A stretch of DNA of 33,188 nt from the NCBI GenBank assembly GCA_052148715.1, contig JBKQHQ010000017.1, positions 1 to 33,188 of the forward strand, written 5' to 3'. Of this stretch, positions 15,492 through 23,488 are shown piece after piece. This DNA comes from JBKQHQ01 sp052148715. Its GTDB lineage: Bacteria; Pseudomonadota; Alphaproteobacteria; Rhizobiales; Xanthobacteraceae. Within the stretch, counting starts at the first letter, position 1. Every line of letters starts with the position of its first letter. The position numbers and the translations under genes are program-made. The notes under the pieces were generated by a model. It saw only the letters and a list, made by a program, of their open reading frames with translations. It did no database searches and had not been told where the DNA came from.

Positions 15492-17075
15492 ATGAGCGCA
15501 AACTCGGTTGAAAAGCTGGAAAGTTATCTGGGCGGCCAGTGGTCGCGTGGGGACGGCGTCGAGACCGAATTGGTTGATCCGGTCAACGGCGAGATCCTCG
15601 CGAGCGTGAGCGCCCGCGGGCTTGATCTCGATGCCGCGTTGCAATTTGCCCGCAAGAAGGGCGGGGTCGCCTTGCGCGGCCTCAGTTTCGCGGAGCGGGC
15701 AAAGCTTATAGGAGCGATCGCCGACGTGCTGGTGGCCAACCGCGGCCGCTACGAGGCGATCGCGATCGCCAATTCCGGCAACACGCGCACCGACGCGGCG
15801 ATCGATATCGACGGCGGGATCGGCACCCTGAAATACTATGCCCGGCTCGGCGCCTCGCTCGGCGACACACGCCTCGTCCTCGACGAGAAGCCGGTGCGCC
15901 TCGCCAAGGCCGAGAACTATCAGGCCATCCATCTGCTGGCGCCGCGCCGCGGCGTCGCCATTCACATCAACGCCTTCAACTTTCCGAGCTGGGGTCTTTG
16001 GGAAAAGGCCGCCGTGTCGCTCCTCGCCGGCGTGCCGTTCCTGGCAAAGCCTGCCTCCGCCACCGCGTGGCTGTCGCACGCGATGGTGCGCGACGTGGTC
16101 GCGGCCAATGTCGCGCCGTTAGGCGCCCTGAGCCTCTTGTGCGGCAGCGCCGACGGCCTCTTGCAGCACGCGAGCGGCGAGGATGTGGTGGCCTTTACCG
16201 GATCGTCGGCGACCGCAAACCGCGTCCGCACCCACCCGAACGTGTTGAGCCGCGGCGTGCTGGTCAATGTCGAGGCCGACAGCGTCAACGCCGCCTTGTT
16301 GGCGGCGGACGCTGCTCCGGGCACCGCGTCTTTCGACGCCTTCATCAAGGAGGTCGTGCGCGAGATCACGGTGAAAGCCGGGCAGAAATGCACCGCGATC
16401 CGCCGCATCTTCGTGCCGGCCGCGCGCGCGGATGCGGTTTGCGAAGCGCTCGCGACAAAACTCGCCGCCATCGTGGTCGGGGATCCGCGCCGCGAGGACG
16501 TGCGGATGGGCCCCGTCGTGACGAGGACGCAGCAGGCAGCCGCGCTGGAAGGCATTGCCCGGCTCGCAGGCGAATCCACGTTCGTTTGCGGCGGACCGAC
16601 CGCGCCGGCCCTTGACGGGATCGACGCCGCCAGATCGTCCTTCGTTGCGCCGACCTTGCTGAGAGTCAGAGACTCGACAACGGCACGCGCCGTTCATGAG
16701 ACCGAGGTTTTCGGTCCCGTCGCGTCGGTCATCGCCTATCGGGACGAGCAAGAATCCTTCGATCTGGTTGCCCGGGGCGGCGGCTCGCTGGTCGCGTCCA
16801 TCTACGGCGAGGACCGCGCCTTCCTGGCTCGCGCCGCGGGCGAGCTTGCCTCCGCGCACGGACGCCTGCTGGTGGTCGAGCCCGCCATCGCCAACGCGCA
16901 TACCGGCCACGGCATCGTCATGCCGCAATGTCATCACGGCGGTCCGGGCCGCGCCGGCAACGGCGAGGAGCTCGGCGGCCTGAACGGCTTGCGGCTCTAT
17001 CATCAACGCGTCGCCGTGCAGGGCTCGACCGATTTGCTCGCGATGCTGCAAGCGAACACGGCGAGCTGGCATTGA
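15492..17075 (+). CDS. boxD: 3,4-dehydroadipyl-CoA semialdehyde dehydrogenase (BoxD-like)
   Basis: Encodes 527 residues of the aldehyde dehydrogenase superfamily, nearest in pattern to the box-pathway dehydrogenase and the N-terminal half of PaaZ. It oxidises the semialdehyde released by BoxC to 3,4-dehydroadipyl-CoA with NAD(P)+. Visible are 'HINAFNFPSWGLWEKAAVSL', the cofactor loop 'VVAFTGSSATANRVR', the catalytic-region glutamate in 'VNVEADSVNAALL', and the catalytic cysteine in 'KAGQKCTAIRRIFVP'. The ATG at 15492 starts 'MSANSVEKLESYLGGQW', the usual N-terminus; the frame extends upstream to 15393 through the operator. The hydratase half of PaaZ is absent, as expected for this pathway. 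benzoate-CoA ligase follows after 33 bp. Confidence 0.9.
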   Translation: MSANSVEKLESYLGGQWSRGDGVETELVDPVNGEILASVSARGLDLDAALQFARKKGGVALRGLSFAERAKLIGAIADVLVANRGRYEAIAIANSGNTRTDAAIDIDGGIGTLKYYARLGASLGDTRLVLDEKPVRLAKAENYQAIHLLAPRRGVAIHINAFNFPSWGLWEKAAVSLLAGVPFLAKPASATAWLSHAMVRDVVAANVAPLGALSLLCGSADGLLQHASGEDVVAFTGSSATANRVRTHPNVLSRGVLVNVEADSVNAALLAADAAPGTASFDAFIKEVVREITVKAGQKCTAIRRIFVPAARADAVCEALATKLAAIVVGDPRREDVRMGPVVTRTQQAAALEGIARLAGESTFVCGGPTAPALDGIDAARSSFVAPTLLRVRDSTTARAVHETEVFGPVASVIAYRDEQESFDLVARGGGSLVASIYGEDRAFLARAAGELASAHGRLLVVEPAIANAHTGHGIVMPQCHHGGPGRAGNGEELGGLNGLRLYHQRVAVQGSTDLLAMLQANTASWH

Positions 17076-17108
17076 ACCAAGAGAAAAATAGGGGACCGGG
17101 AGACGCCA

Positions 17109-18695
17109 TTGCTGGAGGATTTTTCGCGGCGTAGGCCCTACAACGCCGCGGCCGATTTCATTGACGCCAATGTGGCGCGCGGCTTCGGCAACAAGCTCGC
17201 CTTCATCGACGACGCCCGCTCCATCGCCTACGGCGAGCTGCAGACGGCGACGTTTCGGTTTGCCGCCGCCTTGCGGGCGCTGGACGTGCGGCCGGAAGAG
17301 CGGGTCATCTTGTTGCTGCACGACACCGTCGATTACCCGATCGCCTTTTGGGGAATGATCCGCGCCGGCGTCATCGTCGTTCCGGTCAATACTTTTCTGA
17401 ACACCGAGCAATACGCATATCTGCTCGCCGACAGCCGCGCCGGCGCCATCGTGGTCGGTGCGCCGCTCGTCAAGGTGCTGGCGCCGGCGCTCGACCGCGC
17501 GCCGAGCCTGCGCACCGTGATCGTTGTCGGCGGCGGCGCCGAGGAGGCGGCCGCGTTCCCGGCCCGCGACGTCCAGCATTTCGCGGATCTCTTGGCGCGC
17601 GCGCCGGCGACGCCGTTCACCGCGCAAACCGTCTCCGACGAGGTCGCCTTCTGGCTCTACACCTCGGGCTCGACCGGTGATCCCAAGGCGGTCAAGCACG
17701 TGCATGCGAGCCTGATGGCGACCGCGCAGCTGTTTGGCCAGGGCGTGCTGGATATCCGCGGCTGCGACATCGCGTTCTCGGTAGCCAAGCTGTTCTTCGC
17801 CTACGGGCTCGGCAACGCCATGTCGTTCCCGATGTCGGTCGGTGCCAGCACCGTGCTGCTGCCGGCGCGGCCGACGCCCGAGGCGATTTTCGACATCATG
17901 CGCCGCCACCGCCCGACGATTTTTTACGGCGTGCCTTCGCTCTACGCGGCCTTGCTGGCGCACAAGGATTTGACCATCGGCGCCGGCTCGGACCGGCTGC
18001 GCGTCTGCGTCTCGGCCGGCGAGGCGCTGCCGGCGCATATCGGCGAGCGCTGGCGTGCGGCGGTTGGCGTCGACATTCTCGACGGCATCGGCTCGACCGA
18101 GATGCTGCAGACGTTTCTCAGCAACCGCCCCGACGAGATTCGCTACGGCTCGACCGGCAAGCCGGTGCCCGGCTATGACGCAAAGATCCTCGACGAGAGC
18201 GGGCGTGAGCTCGGCCCCGGCGAGATCGGCGAGCTTGCCGTGCGCGGCCCCTCCGCCGGCGAAGGCTATTGGAACCAGCGGGCAAAGAGCCGCCGCACCT
18301 TCGCCGGCGAATGGACCCTGACCGGCGACAAATATTTCCGCGACCCGGAGGGCTACTATCATTACTGTGGGCGCACCGACGACATGTTCAAGGTTTCCGG
18401 CATGTGGGTGTCGCCGTTCGACGTCGAGGCGGCCCTCGTCTCGCACGAGGCCGTGCTCGAAGCCGCCGTGATCGGCAAGGAGGACGCCGACGGCCTGATC
18501 AAGCCCAAAGCCTTCATCGTCCTCAAGAACGGCTACGTCGCCGACGACCGCCTCTACGAAACGCTGCGCCTCCACGTGAAGGAGCACGCCGGCCCGTGGA
18601 AGTTCCCCCGTTGGATCGCGATCCGCTCGGACCTGCCGCGCACCGCGACAGGCAAGATTCAGCGGTTCAAGCTGCGCGATGAGGATGCGGCGTAA
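17109..18695 (+). CDS. bclA: Benzoate-CoA ligase (BclA/BadA type)
   Basis: Encodes 528 residues of the ANL adenylating family, benzoate-CoA ligase branch. It converts benzoate, ATP and CoA to benzoyl-CoA, AMP and pyrophosphate. Motifs are the phosphate loop 'YTSGSTGDPKAVKHVHAS', 'DGIGSTEMLQTFLSN', 'LTGDKYFRDPEGYYHYCGRT' and the C-terminal 'TATGKIQRFKL' with the catalytic lysine. Substrate-pocket segments such as 'AKLFFAYGLGNAMSFPMSVG' are typical of benzoate-CoA ligases; activity on hydroxy- or halobenzoates cannot be read. Translation starts at TTG 17109 with GGAG 6 bp upstream. It is the last gene of the plus-strand box unit. A 400-bp gap with dispersed repeats follows. Confidence 0.93.
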   Translation: MLEDFSRRRPYNAAADFIDANVARGFGNKLAFIDDARSIAYGELQTATFRFAAALRALDVRPEERVILLLHDTVDYPIAFWGMIRAGVIVVPVNTFLNTEQYAYLLADSRAGAIVVGAPLVKVLAPALDRAPSLRTVIVVGGGAEEAAAFPARDVQHFADLLARAPATPFTAQTVSDEVAFWLYTSGSTGDPKAVKHVHASLMATAQLFGQGVLDIRGCDIAFSVAKLFFAYGLGNAMSFPMSVGASTVLLPARPTPEAIFDIMRRHRPTIFYGVPSLYAALLAHKDLTIGAGSDRLRVCVSAGEALPAHIGERWRAAVGVDILDGIGSTEMLQTFLSNRPDEIRYGSTGKPVPGYDAKILDESGRELGPGEIGELAVRGPSAGEGYWNQRAKSRRTFAGEWTLTGDKYFRDPEGYYHYCGRTDDMFKVSGMWVSPFDVEAALVSHEAVLEAAVIGKEDADGLIKPKAFIVLKNGYVADDRLYETLRLHVKEHAGPWKFPRWIAIRSDLPRTATGKIQRFKLRDEDAA

Positions 18696-18760
18696 GAGCC
18701 GCACTCGTCGCGAACGAACTCAGGTCGCAATGCAAACTCGGGCGTCGAAGCAACTCTAAC

Positions 18761-18952
18761 GTCATCCCGGGCCCCGTGTGTTTAATCCGGGGACATGGCT
18801 GACACCTGTTCGGACACATCACTGACACCTTCCGGACAAGTCAAGTCGATCAGGTTGATCCGACACTGCGCTGCCATCGTCGCTCAGCACGAAGTCCAAC
18901 ATGCACGTCGGAGTTTGTTGCCCGATGGGTCCCGGGACAAGCCTGGGATGAC
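18761..18952. repeat. Dispersed palindromic repeat and IS-end-like remnant
   Basis: GTCATCCCGGGC (18761-18772) is inverted at 18941-18952 with one mismatch; such GTCATCCCGGG...CCCGGGATGAC units are common intergenic repeats in Rhizobiales. Between the arms, 18795-18835 has repeated 'CTGACACCT' and 'TCGGACA' words like the subrepeats at an IS end. No transposase is present. The 18696-19096 gap contains nothing else I can name. Confidence 0.4.
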
Positions 18953-19096
18953 AGGCGGTTAGGGCGGAGCCGAATTGGAAAGGTCCGTTGCCGTCGAGGC
19001 GGGCCGGAACCTTGGTCGGGCGGCGAACGTTCCGTTTTCATGCCGGCCTTCGCGGCTTGGCGAAGCCGCGGCTCAATGTGTTTGGGGAGATCAGCT

Positions 19097-19324
19097 ATGT
19101 GGGTGATCGTAGCCATGAACCTGGCCTTCAGCGACGCGCCTGAACTGACGGTTGTTCCTGGGCCCGAGTTCAAGACCGAGGCTGAGTGTCTACGCGCCGT
19201 CAACGTGCGCGGAGGGTTCGACTCGCAAGGGGGCGAAGTGAAGTTTTCGGTCTGCGTGCCGAAAGGCTCGGTTCAGCTCGGGCAACAGTCGAACCCGGAT
19301 TCGGACGGCCACGACGCCCATTGA
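19097..19324 (+). CDS. Small hypothetical protein
   Basis: Encodes 75 residues. A short hydrophobic N-terminus ('MWVIVAMNLAFSDAPE') is followed by a small domain with two cysteines ('TEAECLRAVN', 'VKFSVCVPKGSVQ') and a polar tail. The GGGGAGA stretch at 19084-19090, 6 bp before the ATG, supports this start over the longer frame from 19040. Similar short proteins of unknown function are frequent in Rhizobiales genomes, but I cannot name a family. It lies between the plus-strand box genes and the end of the minus-strand hcr operon, and its stop is 37 bp from that of hcrB. Confidence 0.5.
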   Translation: MWVIVAMNLAFSDAPELTVVPGPEFKTEAECLRAVNVRGGFDSQGGEVKFSVCVPKGSVQLGQQSNPDSDGHDAH

Positions 19325-19361
19325 TCGCGGCCATTAGAGATGACCCTCGCGGCGACCTCTA

Positions 19362-20366
19362 CTATCCTTCAAACAACCGTTGCACCAATCTGCGGGCCAT
19401 GACGCCGGCGACGCGGCGGCGGTAGTGGCCGGGGGTGAAGGTGGTCTTCATCGCCATGATCTGATCGCGCACGAGGTCGTCGAGGGCCTTGAAGACGCGC
19501 TCGTCTAGCGCACCACCACAGAGTTCCGCGGCGCCTTCGAGCAGAACCGGGCGCGGATTGGTGCCGGTGAAGGCGACGCGCAGGTCGACGAGGCTTTCGC
19601 CGTCGCGCCGCAGCGCCACCGCCACGCCGGCGACGGGGTATTCGATCGAGCGGCGGACGCGGATCTTGTCGTAGGCCGAGCGCAGGTTTTGCGTGTTGCG
19701 CGCGCGCACGACGGTGACGAACTCGCCGGCGCGCAGCGCCAAGAAATTCTTGCCGTCGCCGCTCAAGCCGTCGTGCTTGGCGTGGCCGATATAGAGGTCG
19801 TTGAGCGGCAGCGTGCGCCGGCCGGCCGGGCCCAGCAGATCGACCTCGGCGCGTAGCGTCAGCAGCGCGGGGGCGAGATCGCCGCTGAAGGTCGCGAAGC
19901 ACACGCCGTGGCTCTTCGGCGCCACGTGACAGATTTTTCCCGTCGTCTTCAGACAATGATCATTGGCGGAGCGCCACCATTCGCTTTGATTGTAGAAGAT
20001 GCAGCGCGTGTCGAGACACAGATTGCCGCCGACCGTGCCCATGTTGCGGTGGGTCGGTCCGGCGATGCAGGCCGCCGCCTGCGCCACCACCGGATAGTGG
20101 CGCACGACCTCGGGATGGCCCGCCAGCGCATGCAACGTGACCGAGGCACCGATCTCAAGCGCCGTCGCGTCGGCCGTGATCGCGGTCAGCTCGGTCACTT
20201 TGTTGATGTCGACCAGCACGGGCGGCGCGACGATGCCGCGCCGGATATTCACCAGCAGGTCGGTGCCGCCGCCGAGGAGGCGGCTTTCAGGATGCGCGGC
20301 GCGGGCGGCAAGGACTTCGTCCAGGGTGGTCGGACGCAGCAGCTGGAATTCCGGAAGCGCATCCAT
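19362..20366 (-). CDS. hcrB: 4-hydroxybenzoyl-CoA reductase, beta subunit (FAD, extra 4Fe-4S)
   Basis: Encodes 334 residues of the FAD-binding subunit of the xanthine oxidase family. FAD-contacting loops are 'LLGGGTDLLVNIR' and 'TVGGNLCLD'. Between them and the C-terminal CO-dehydrogenase-type domain is an inserted loop with Cys122, Cys138, Cys146 and Cys156 ('LDTRC', 'NDHC', 'GKIC', 'GVC'). This loop is characteristic of 4-hydroxybenzoyl-CoA reductase, where an additional [4Fe-4S] cluster passes electrons in from low-potential ferredoxin. Its presence separates this gene from ordinary xanthine or CO dehydrogenase medium subunits. The start codon overlaps the hcrA stop by one base. Last gene of hcrCAB. 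Confidence 0.94.
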   Translation of the reverse strand: MDALPEFQLLRPTTLDEVLAARAAHPESRLLGGGTDLLVNIRRGIVAPPVLVDINKVTELTAITADATALEIGASVTLHALAGHPEVVRHYPVVAQAAACIAGPTHRNMGTVGGNLCLDTRCIFYNQSEWWRSANDHCLKTTGKICHVAPKSHGVCFATFSGDLAPALLTLRAEVDLLGPAGRRTLPLNDLYIGHAKHDGLSGDGKNFLALRAGEFVTVVRARNTQNLRSAYDKIRVRRSIEYPVAGVAVALRRDGESLVDLRVAFTGTNPRPVLLEGAAELCGGALDERVFKALDDLVRDQIMAMKTTFTPGHYRRRVAGVMARRLVQRLFEG

Positions 20367-22687
20367 CAGGCGGCGGTCCTACCCTTGCCCAATGCCCGCC
20401 GCCGCTTCTCGATCGCGGCAAAGACCCGGTCGGGCGTCACCGGCAGGTCGTTGAAGCGCACGCCGATGGCGTCGGCGATCGCGTTGGTCAGGGCGGGAAG
20501 AAACGCGGCGAGCGAGCCTTCCCCGGCTTCCTTGGCGCCGAACGGGCCGTGCGGATCGATGCTCTCGATGATGCCGACCTCGATCGGCGGGGAATCCGCA
20601 ATGGTCGGCACCCGGTAGTCGAGCATGTTGCCGGTGAGGAGGAGGCCATCGTGATAGCCGGTCTCCTCGCTCATCGCCTGGCCCATGCCCATCCACACCG
20701 AGCCCTGCACCTGGCCTTCGACGGTGAGCCGGTTGAGCGCCTTGCCGCAATCGTGCGCGACCCAGACCTTGTCGACGGTGACGACGCCGGTTTCCTCATC
20801 GACGCTGACCTCGACGACCTGCGCCGAGTAGCTGTAGCCCATGGTGCCGCCGATCGCCGCGCCACGATATTTCTTGCCGCCGTGCGATTCCGGAATGGTC
20901 GAATAGTTGCCGGTCACCGTGATGGTGCCGGTGTCCTTCAGCGCCTCGGTGACGACCTCGTTGAAGGTCAGCCCCTTGTCCTGCGCGCCGGCGCGATAGA
21001 GCTCGCCCAGGCATTCGATGTCCGACGGCGCGGCGTCAAGCTTGCGCGCGGCGGCGGCAACGAGCACGGCTTTGAGATTGCGCGCGGCGTCGATCGCGGC
21101 GTTGCCGACCATGAACGTCACGCGCGACGAATAGGAGCCGTTGTCCTTGGGCACCACATCGCTGTCGCCGCTGATGATGCGGATGCGCGACAGATCGAGT
21201 CCCAGCACCTCGGCGACGCTTTGCACCAGGATCGTGGAGGAGCCCTGGCCGATATCGGCGGCGCCGGTGAGGAGGACGATCGAGCCGTCAAAATCGAGTT
21301 TGAGCTTGATGGTCGCGTGCGGCTCCCCGGTCCAGTTGACCGGCTTCGAGGCGCCGCTGATGTAGTGCGAGCAGGCCATGCCGAGGCCCTTGCCTTTCGG
21401 CAGCGTGCCGCGGCGCGAACGCCACCCGCTTTCCCGCTCGACCCAGTCGAGACATTCGGGCAGCCCGTAGCTGTTCACCATCAGATCATTGTCGGTGCGG
21501 GTCGGCGCGTTGAGCAAGTTCGCGCGCCGCACCGCGAACGGATCGAGCTTCAGCTTTTCCGCCATCTGATCGAGCAGGGCTTCGAACGCAAAGCGGATGT
21601 CGACCGTGCCGTGGCCGCGGAAGGCGCCGCAGGGCGGCGTGTTGGTCAGCACCCGCTTGCCGAGATATTTCACGTTGTGCAGGTCGTAGATGGCGTAGAG
21701 CATCGACCCGGCATAGAGGATGGTGACGACGCCGTAGCCGGAATGTCCGCCGCCGCGCTGATAGCATTCGCACTCGACCGCGGTGATGCGCCCGTCCGCC
21801 CGCATGCCGAGCTTGAGGCGAATATCGGTCTCCGGCCGTCCGCGATGCGTGATGAAGTTTTCCTCGCGGTTGGTCACCATGCGCACGCTGCCGCCGACCT
21901 TGCGCGCCAGCAGCGCGGTGATCAGCTCGACATTGAGCGTCTCGGTGCGGCAGCCGAAGCCGCCGCCCACATGCGGCTTGACCACCCGGATCCGCGCCAT
22001 GTCCATGTCGAGGATCTGTGCCAGCATCAGGTGCACGTAGTAGGGCACTTGCGTGCTGGCATGCACGGTCATGCGGTCGCGCACGGCGTCGTATTCGGCG
22101 ATCGCCGCATGCATCTCCATCTGATTCTGACATACCTCGGCGCAATTGTAGGTCTCCTCGCAGACGAGGTCAGCTTGCGCAAAGCCCTCCTCGATACTGC
22201 CGAGCTCGAACAGAACGTCGCGCTCGACATTGCCCGGCTTGCGCTCATGCAGCGGGACGGCGTCGGGCGCGAGCGCTTCCTTGGCCGTGTAATAGGCCGG
22301 CAGCTCGCGCACCTGCATGCGGATCAGCGAGAGGGCCTTGCGCGCCGTCGCATCGTCGTCCGCAGCGACCGCCGCCACCGGCTCGCCGCGGTAGCGCACC
22401 TTGTGGCGCGCCAGCGGATGCTCGCTGCGGGCAATCGGCAGGACGCCAAAGGTCTTGTCGCAGTCGGCGCCGGTGACGATCGCCCGCACGCCGGGAAGTT
22501 TTAAAGCTTCCGAGATATCGACCGCCAGAATCTCGGCGTGCGAATAGGGACTGCGGTAGATGCGGCCGGCAAGCATGCCGGGGGCGAGAATATCGGCCGT
22601 GTATTTGGCGCGGCCGGACACTTTTTCCGGCCCGTCGACCATCGGCACATAAGCGCCGATCGTGTGCGTGGGAAAAATCTCGTTCAT
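20366..22687 (-). CDS. hcrA: 4-hydroxybenzoyl-CoA reductase, alpha subunit (molybdopterin)
   Basis: Encodes 773 residues, the molybdenum-cofactor subunit. The enzyme removes the para-hydroxyl of 4-hydroxybenzoyl-CoA, giving benzoyl-CoA and water. Domain order is the N-terminal a/b hammerhead ('VSGRAKYTADI'), then Moco-binding segments 'VGGGFGCRTETLNVELITAL', 'CGAFRGHGTVDIRFAFEAL', 'AADIGQGSSTILVQ' and 'GAKEAGEGSLAAFLPALTNA', whose glutamate is the family's active-site base. Length matches known HcrA. It overlaps hcrC by 4 bp (ATGA) and hcrB by 1 bp, so subunits are translated together. The product, benzoyl-CoA, is the substrate of the box pathway encoded opposite, so this unit broadens the pathway to 4-hydroxybenzoate. 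Confidence 0.94.
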   Translation of the reverse strand: MNEIFPTHTIGAYVPMVDGPEKVSGRAKYTADILAPGMLAGRIYRSPYSHAEILAVDISEALKLPGVRAIVTGADCDKTFGVLPIARSEHPLARHKVRYRGEPVAAVAADDDATARKALSLIRMQVRELPAYYTAKEALAPDAVPLHERKPGNVERDVLFELGSIEEGFAQADLVCEETYNCAEVCQNQMEMHAAIAEYDAVRDRMTVHASTQVPYYVHLMLAQILDMDMARIRVVKPHVGGGFGCRTETLNVELITALLARKVGGSVRMVTNREENFITHRGRPETDIRLKLGMRADGRITAVECECYQRGGGHSGYGVVTILYAGSMLYAIYDLHNVKYLGKRVLTNTPPCGAFRGHGTVDIRFAFEALLDQMAEKLKLDPFAVRRANLLNAPTRTDNDLMVNSYGLPECLDWVERESGWRSRRGTLPKGKGLGMACSHYISGASKPVNWTGEPHATIKLKLDFDGSIVLLTGAADIGQGSSTILVQSVAEVLGLDLSRIRIISGDSDVVPKDNGSYSSRVTFMVGNAAIDAARNLKAVLVAAAARKLDAAPSDIECLGELYRAGAQDKGLTFNEVVTEALKDTGTITVTGNYSTIPESHGGKKYRGAAIGGTMGYSYSAQVVEVSVDEETGVVTVDKVWVAHDCGKALNRLTVEGQVQGSVWMGMGQAMSEETGYHDGLLLTGNMLDYRVPTIADSPPIEVGIIESIDPHGPFGAKEAGEGSLAAFLPALTNAIADAIGVRFNDLPVTPDRVFAAIEKRRRALGKGRTAA

Positions 22688-23166
22688 GGGGCGACGTCCG
22701 CGATCTGCAGCTCGGCGGCATGGCGCACGGCCTCGATGATTTTCACATAGCCGGTGCAGCGGCAGATATTGCTGCCCAGCGCCGCGAGGATCTCGTCATC
22801 GGTCGGCCGCGGATTGTGGCGCAGCAAACCGACCGAGGCCATGATGAAGCCGGGCGTGCAGTAGCCGCACTGGGCGCCGAGCTTTTCGTGAAAACCACGC
22901 TGCACGGCCGAAAGCCGGCCATCCGCTCCGAGCGATTCCACCGTGTCGACGCGCGTTCCGTCGATGCTCGCGGCGAGCGTCAGGCACGAGAGCCGCGCCA
23001 GGTCGTCGACCAGCACCGTGCAGGCGCCGCATTCGCCGCCGTCGCATCCGGTCTTCGTTCCGGTCAGGCCGACGGTCTCGCGCAAATAGTCGAGCAGCAA
23101 CAGATTGTCGGCCACCGCATCGACCCGTTTGCGGCCGTTGAGGGTGAGCGCGAGAATGCGTGCCAT
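22684..23166 (-). CDS. hcrC: 4-hydroxybenzoyl-CoA reductase, gamma subunit (two 2Fe-2S)
   Basis: Encodes 160 residues, the iron-sulfur subunit. The N-terminal plant-type [2Fe-2S] cluster is bound by Cys41, Cys46, Cys49 and Cys61 ('CDGGECGACTVLVDD'). The C-terminal helical [2Fe-2S] domain has 'CGYCTPGFIMA' and 'NICRCTGYVKI'. It relays electrons between the FAD subunit and the molybdenum site. The ATG at 23166 begins 'MARILALTLNGRKR', the standard N-terminus; a longer frame upstream runs through the operator and is not used. First gene of the operon, divergent from the reductive-dehalogenase-like operon with a 322-bp shared control region. Confidence 0.94.
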   Translation of the reverse strand: MARILALTLNGRKRVDAVADNLLLLDYLRETVGLTGTKTGCDGGECGACTVLVDDLARLSCLTLAASIDGTRVDTVESLGADGRLSAVQRGFHEKLGAQCGYCTPGFIMASVGLLRHNPRPTDDEILAALGSNICRCTGYVKIIEAVRHAAELQIADVAP

Positions 23167-23202
23167 GGTGGTCTCCAAGCCGGCGCTGGGGCCAACCGAC
23201 GC

Positions 23203-23217
23203 ATGCACTATATCGCA
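23203..23217 (-). promoter_or_regulatory. Putative BoxR operator upstream of hcrC
   Basis: Read on the minus strand this is TGCGATATAGTGCAT, 13 of 15 identical to the boxR and dehydrogenase sites. It sits 36 bp before the hcrC start inside the larger palindrome GCATGC-N8-GCATGC (23201-23220). It may also control the divergent operon starting at 23489. Confidence 0.6.
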
Positions 23218-23390
23218 TGCCTGGGGCATGCCAAATGCACGCGACCGGGTCGGGATGGCCCGGTTCCGGCCTTTGACAGCCGCATTGCGCGCTAGAGCCA
23301 GTTCCGCTGATGTTGACGCATTCCTCCCCCTGAAATGGTCGCGTGCCGCAAATAATGGCCTCACGATGCGGAGAGCGATCCCCACCCCGA

Positions 23391-23413
23391 CCCTCCCCTT
23401 TTCAAGGGGAGGG
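23391..23413. repeat. Palindromic intergenic repeat
   Basis: CCCTCCCCTT and AAGGGGAGGG form a perfect 10-bp stem around TTC, preceded by CCCCACCCCGA. This is a common dispersed hairpin in Rhizobiales. It lies in the hcrC/23489 divergent gap. It could end read-through or be an inert repeat. Confidence 0.5.
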
Positions 23414-23488
23414 AGCGAGAGGCGGTTCAACTTGACCGGAACATGCGCTAGACTGACTTAGCAATTGCGATGACGGAGTCTCACCGAT

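Noticed and set aside
16119..18704. An open frame of 861 codons on the minus strand opposite the dehydrogenase and benzoate-CoA ligase genes.
   Set aside because: It has low-complexity Arg/Ala/Gly-rich content with no motif, and the plus strand encodes two clear enzymes. High GC makes such antisense frames common.
20549..22504. A 651-codon plus-strand frame opposite hcrA.
   Set aside because: hcrA is unambiguous with full Moco motifs; the opposite frame is His/Arg-rich shadow.
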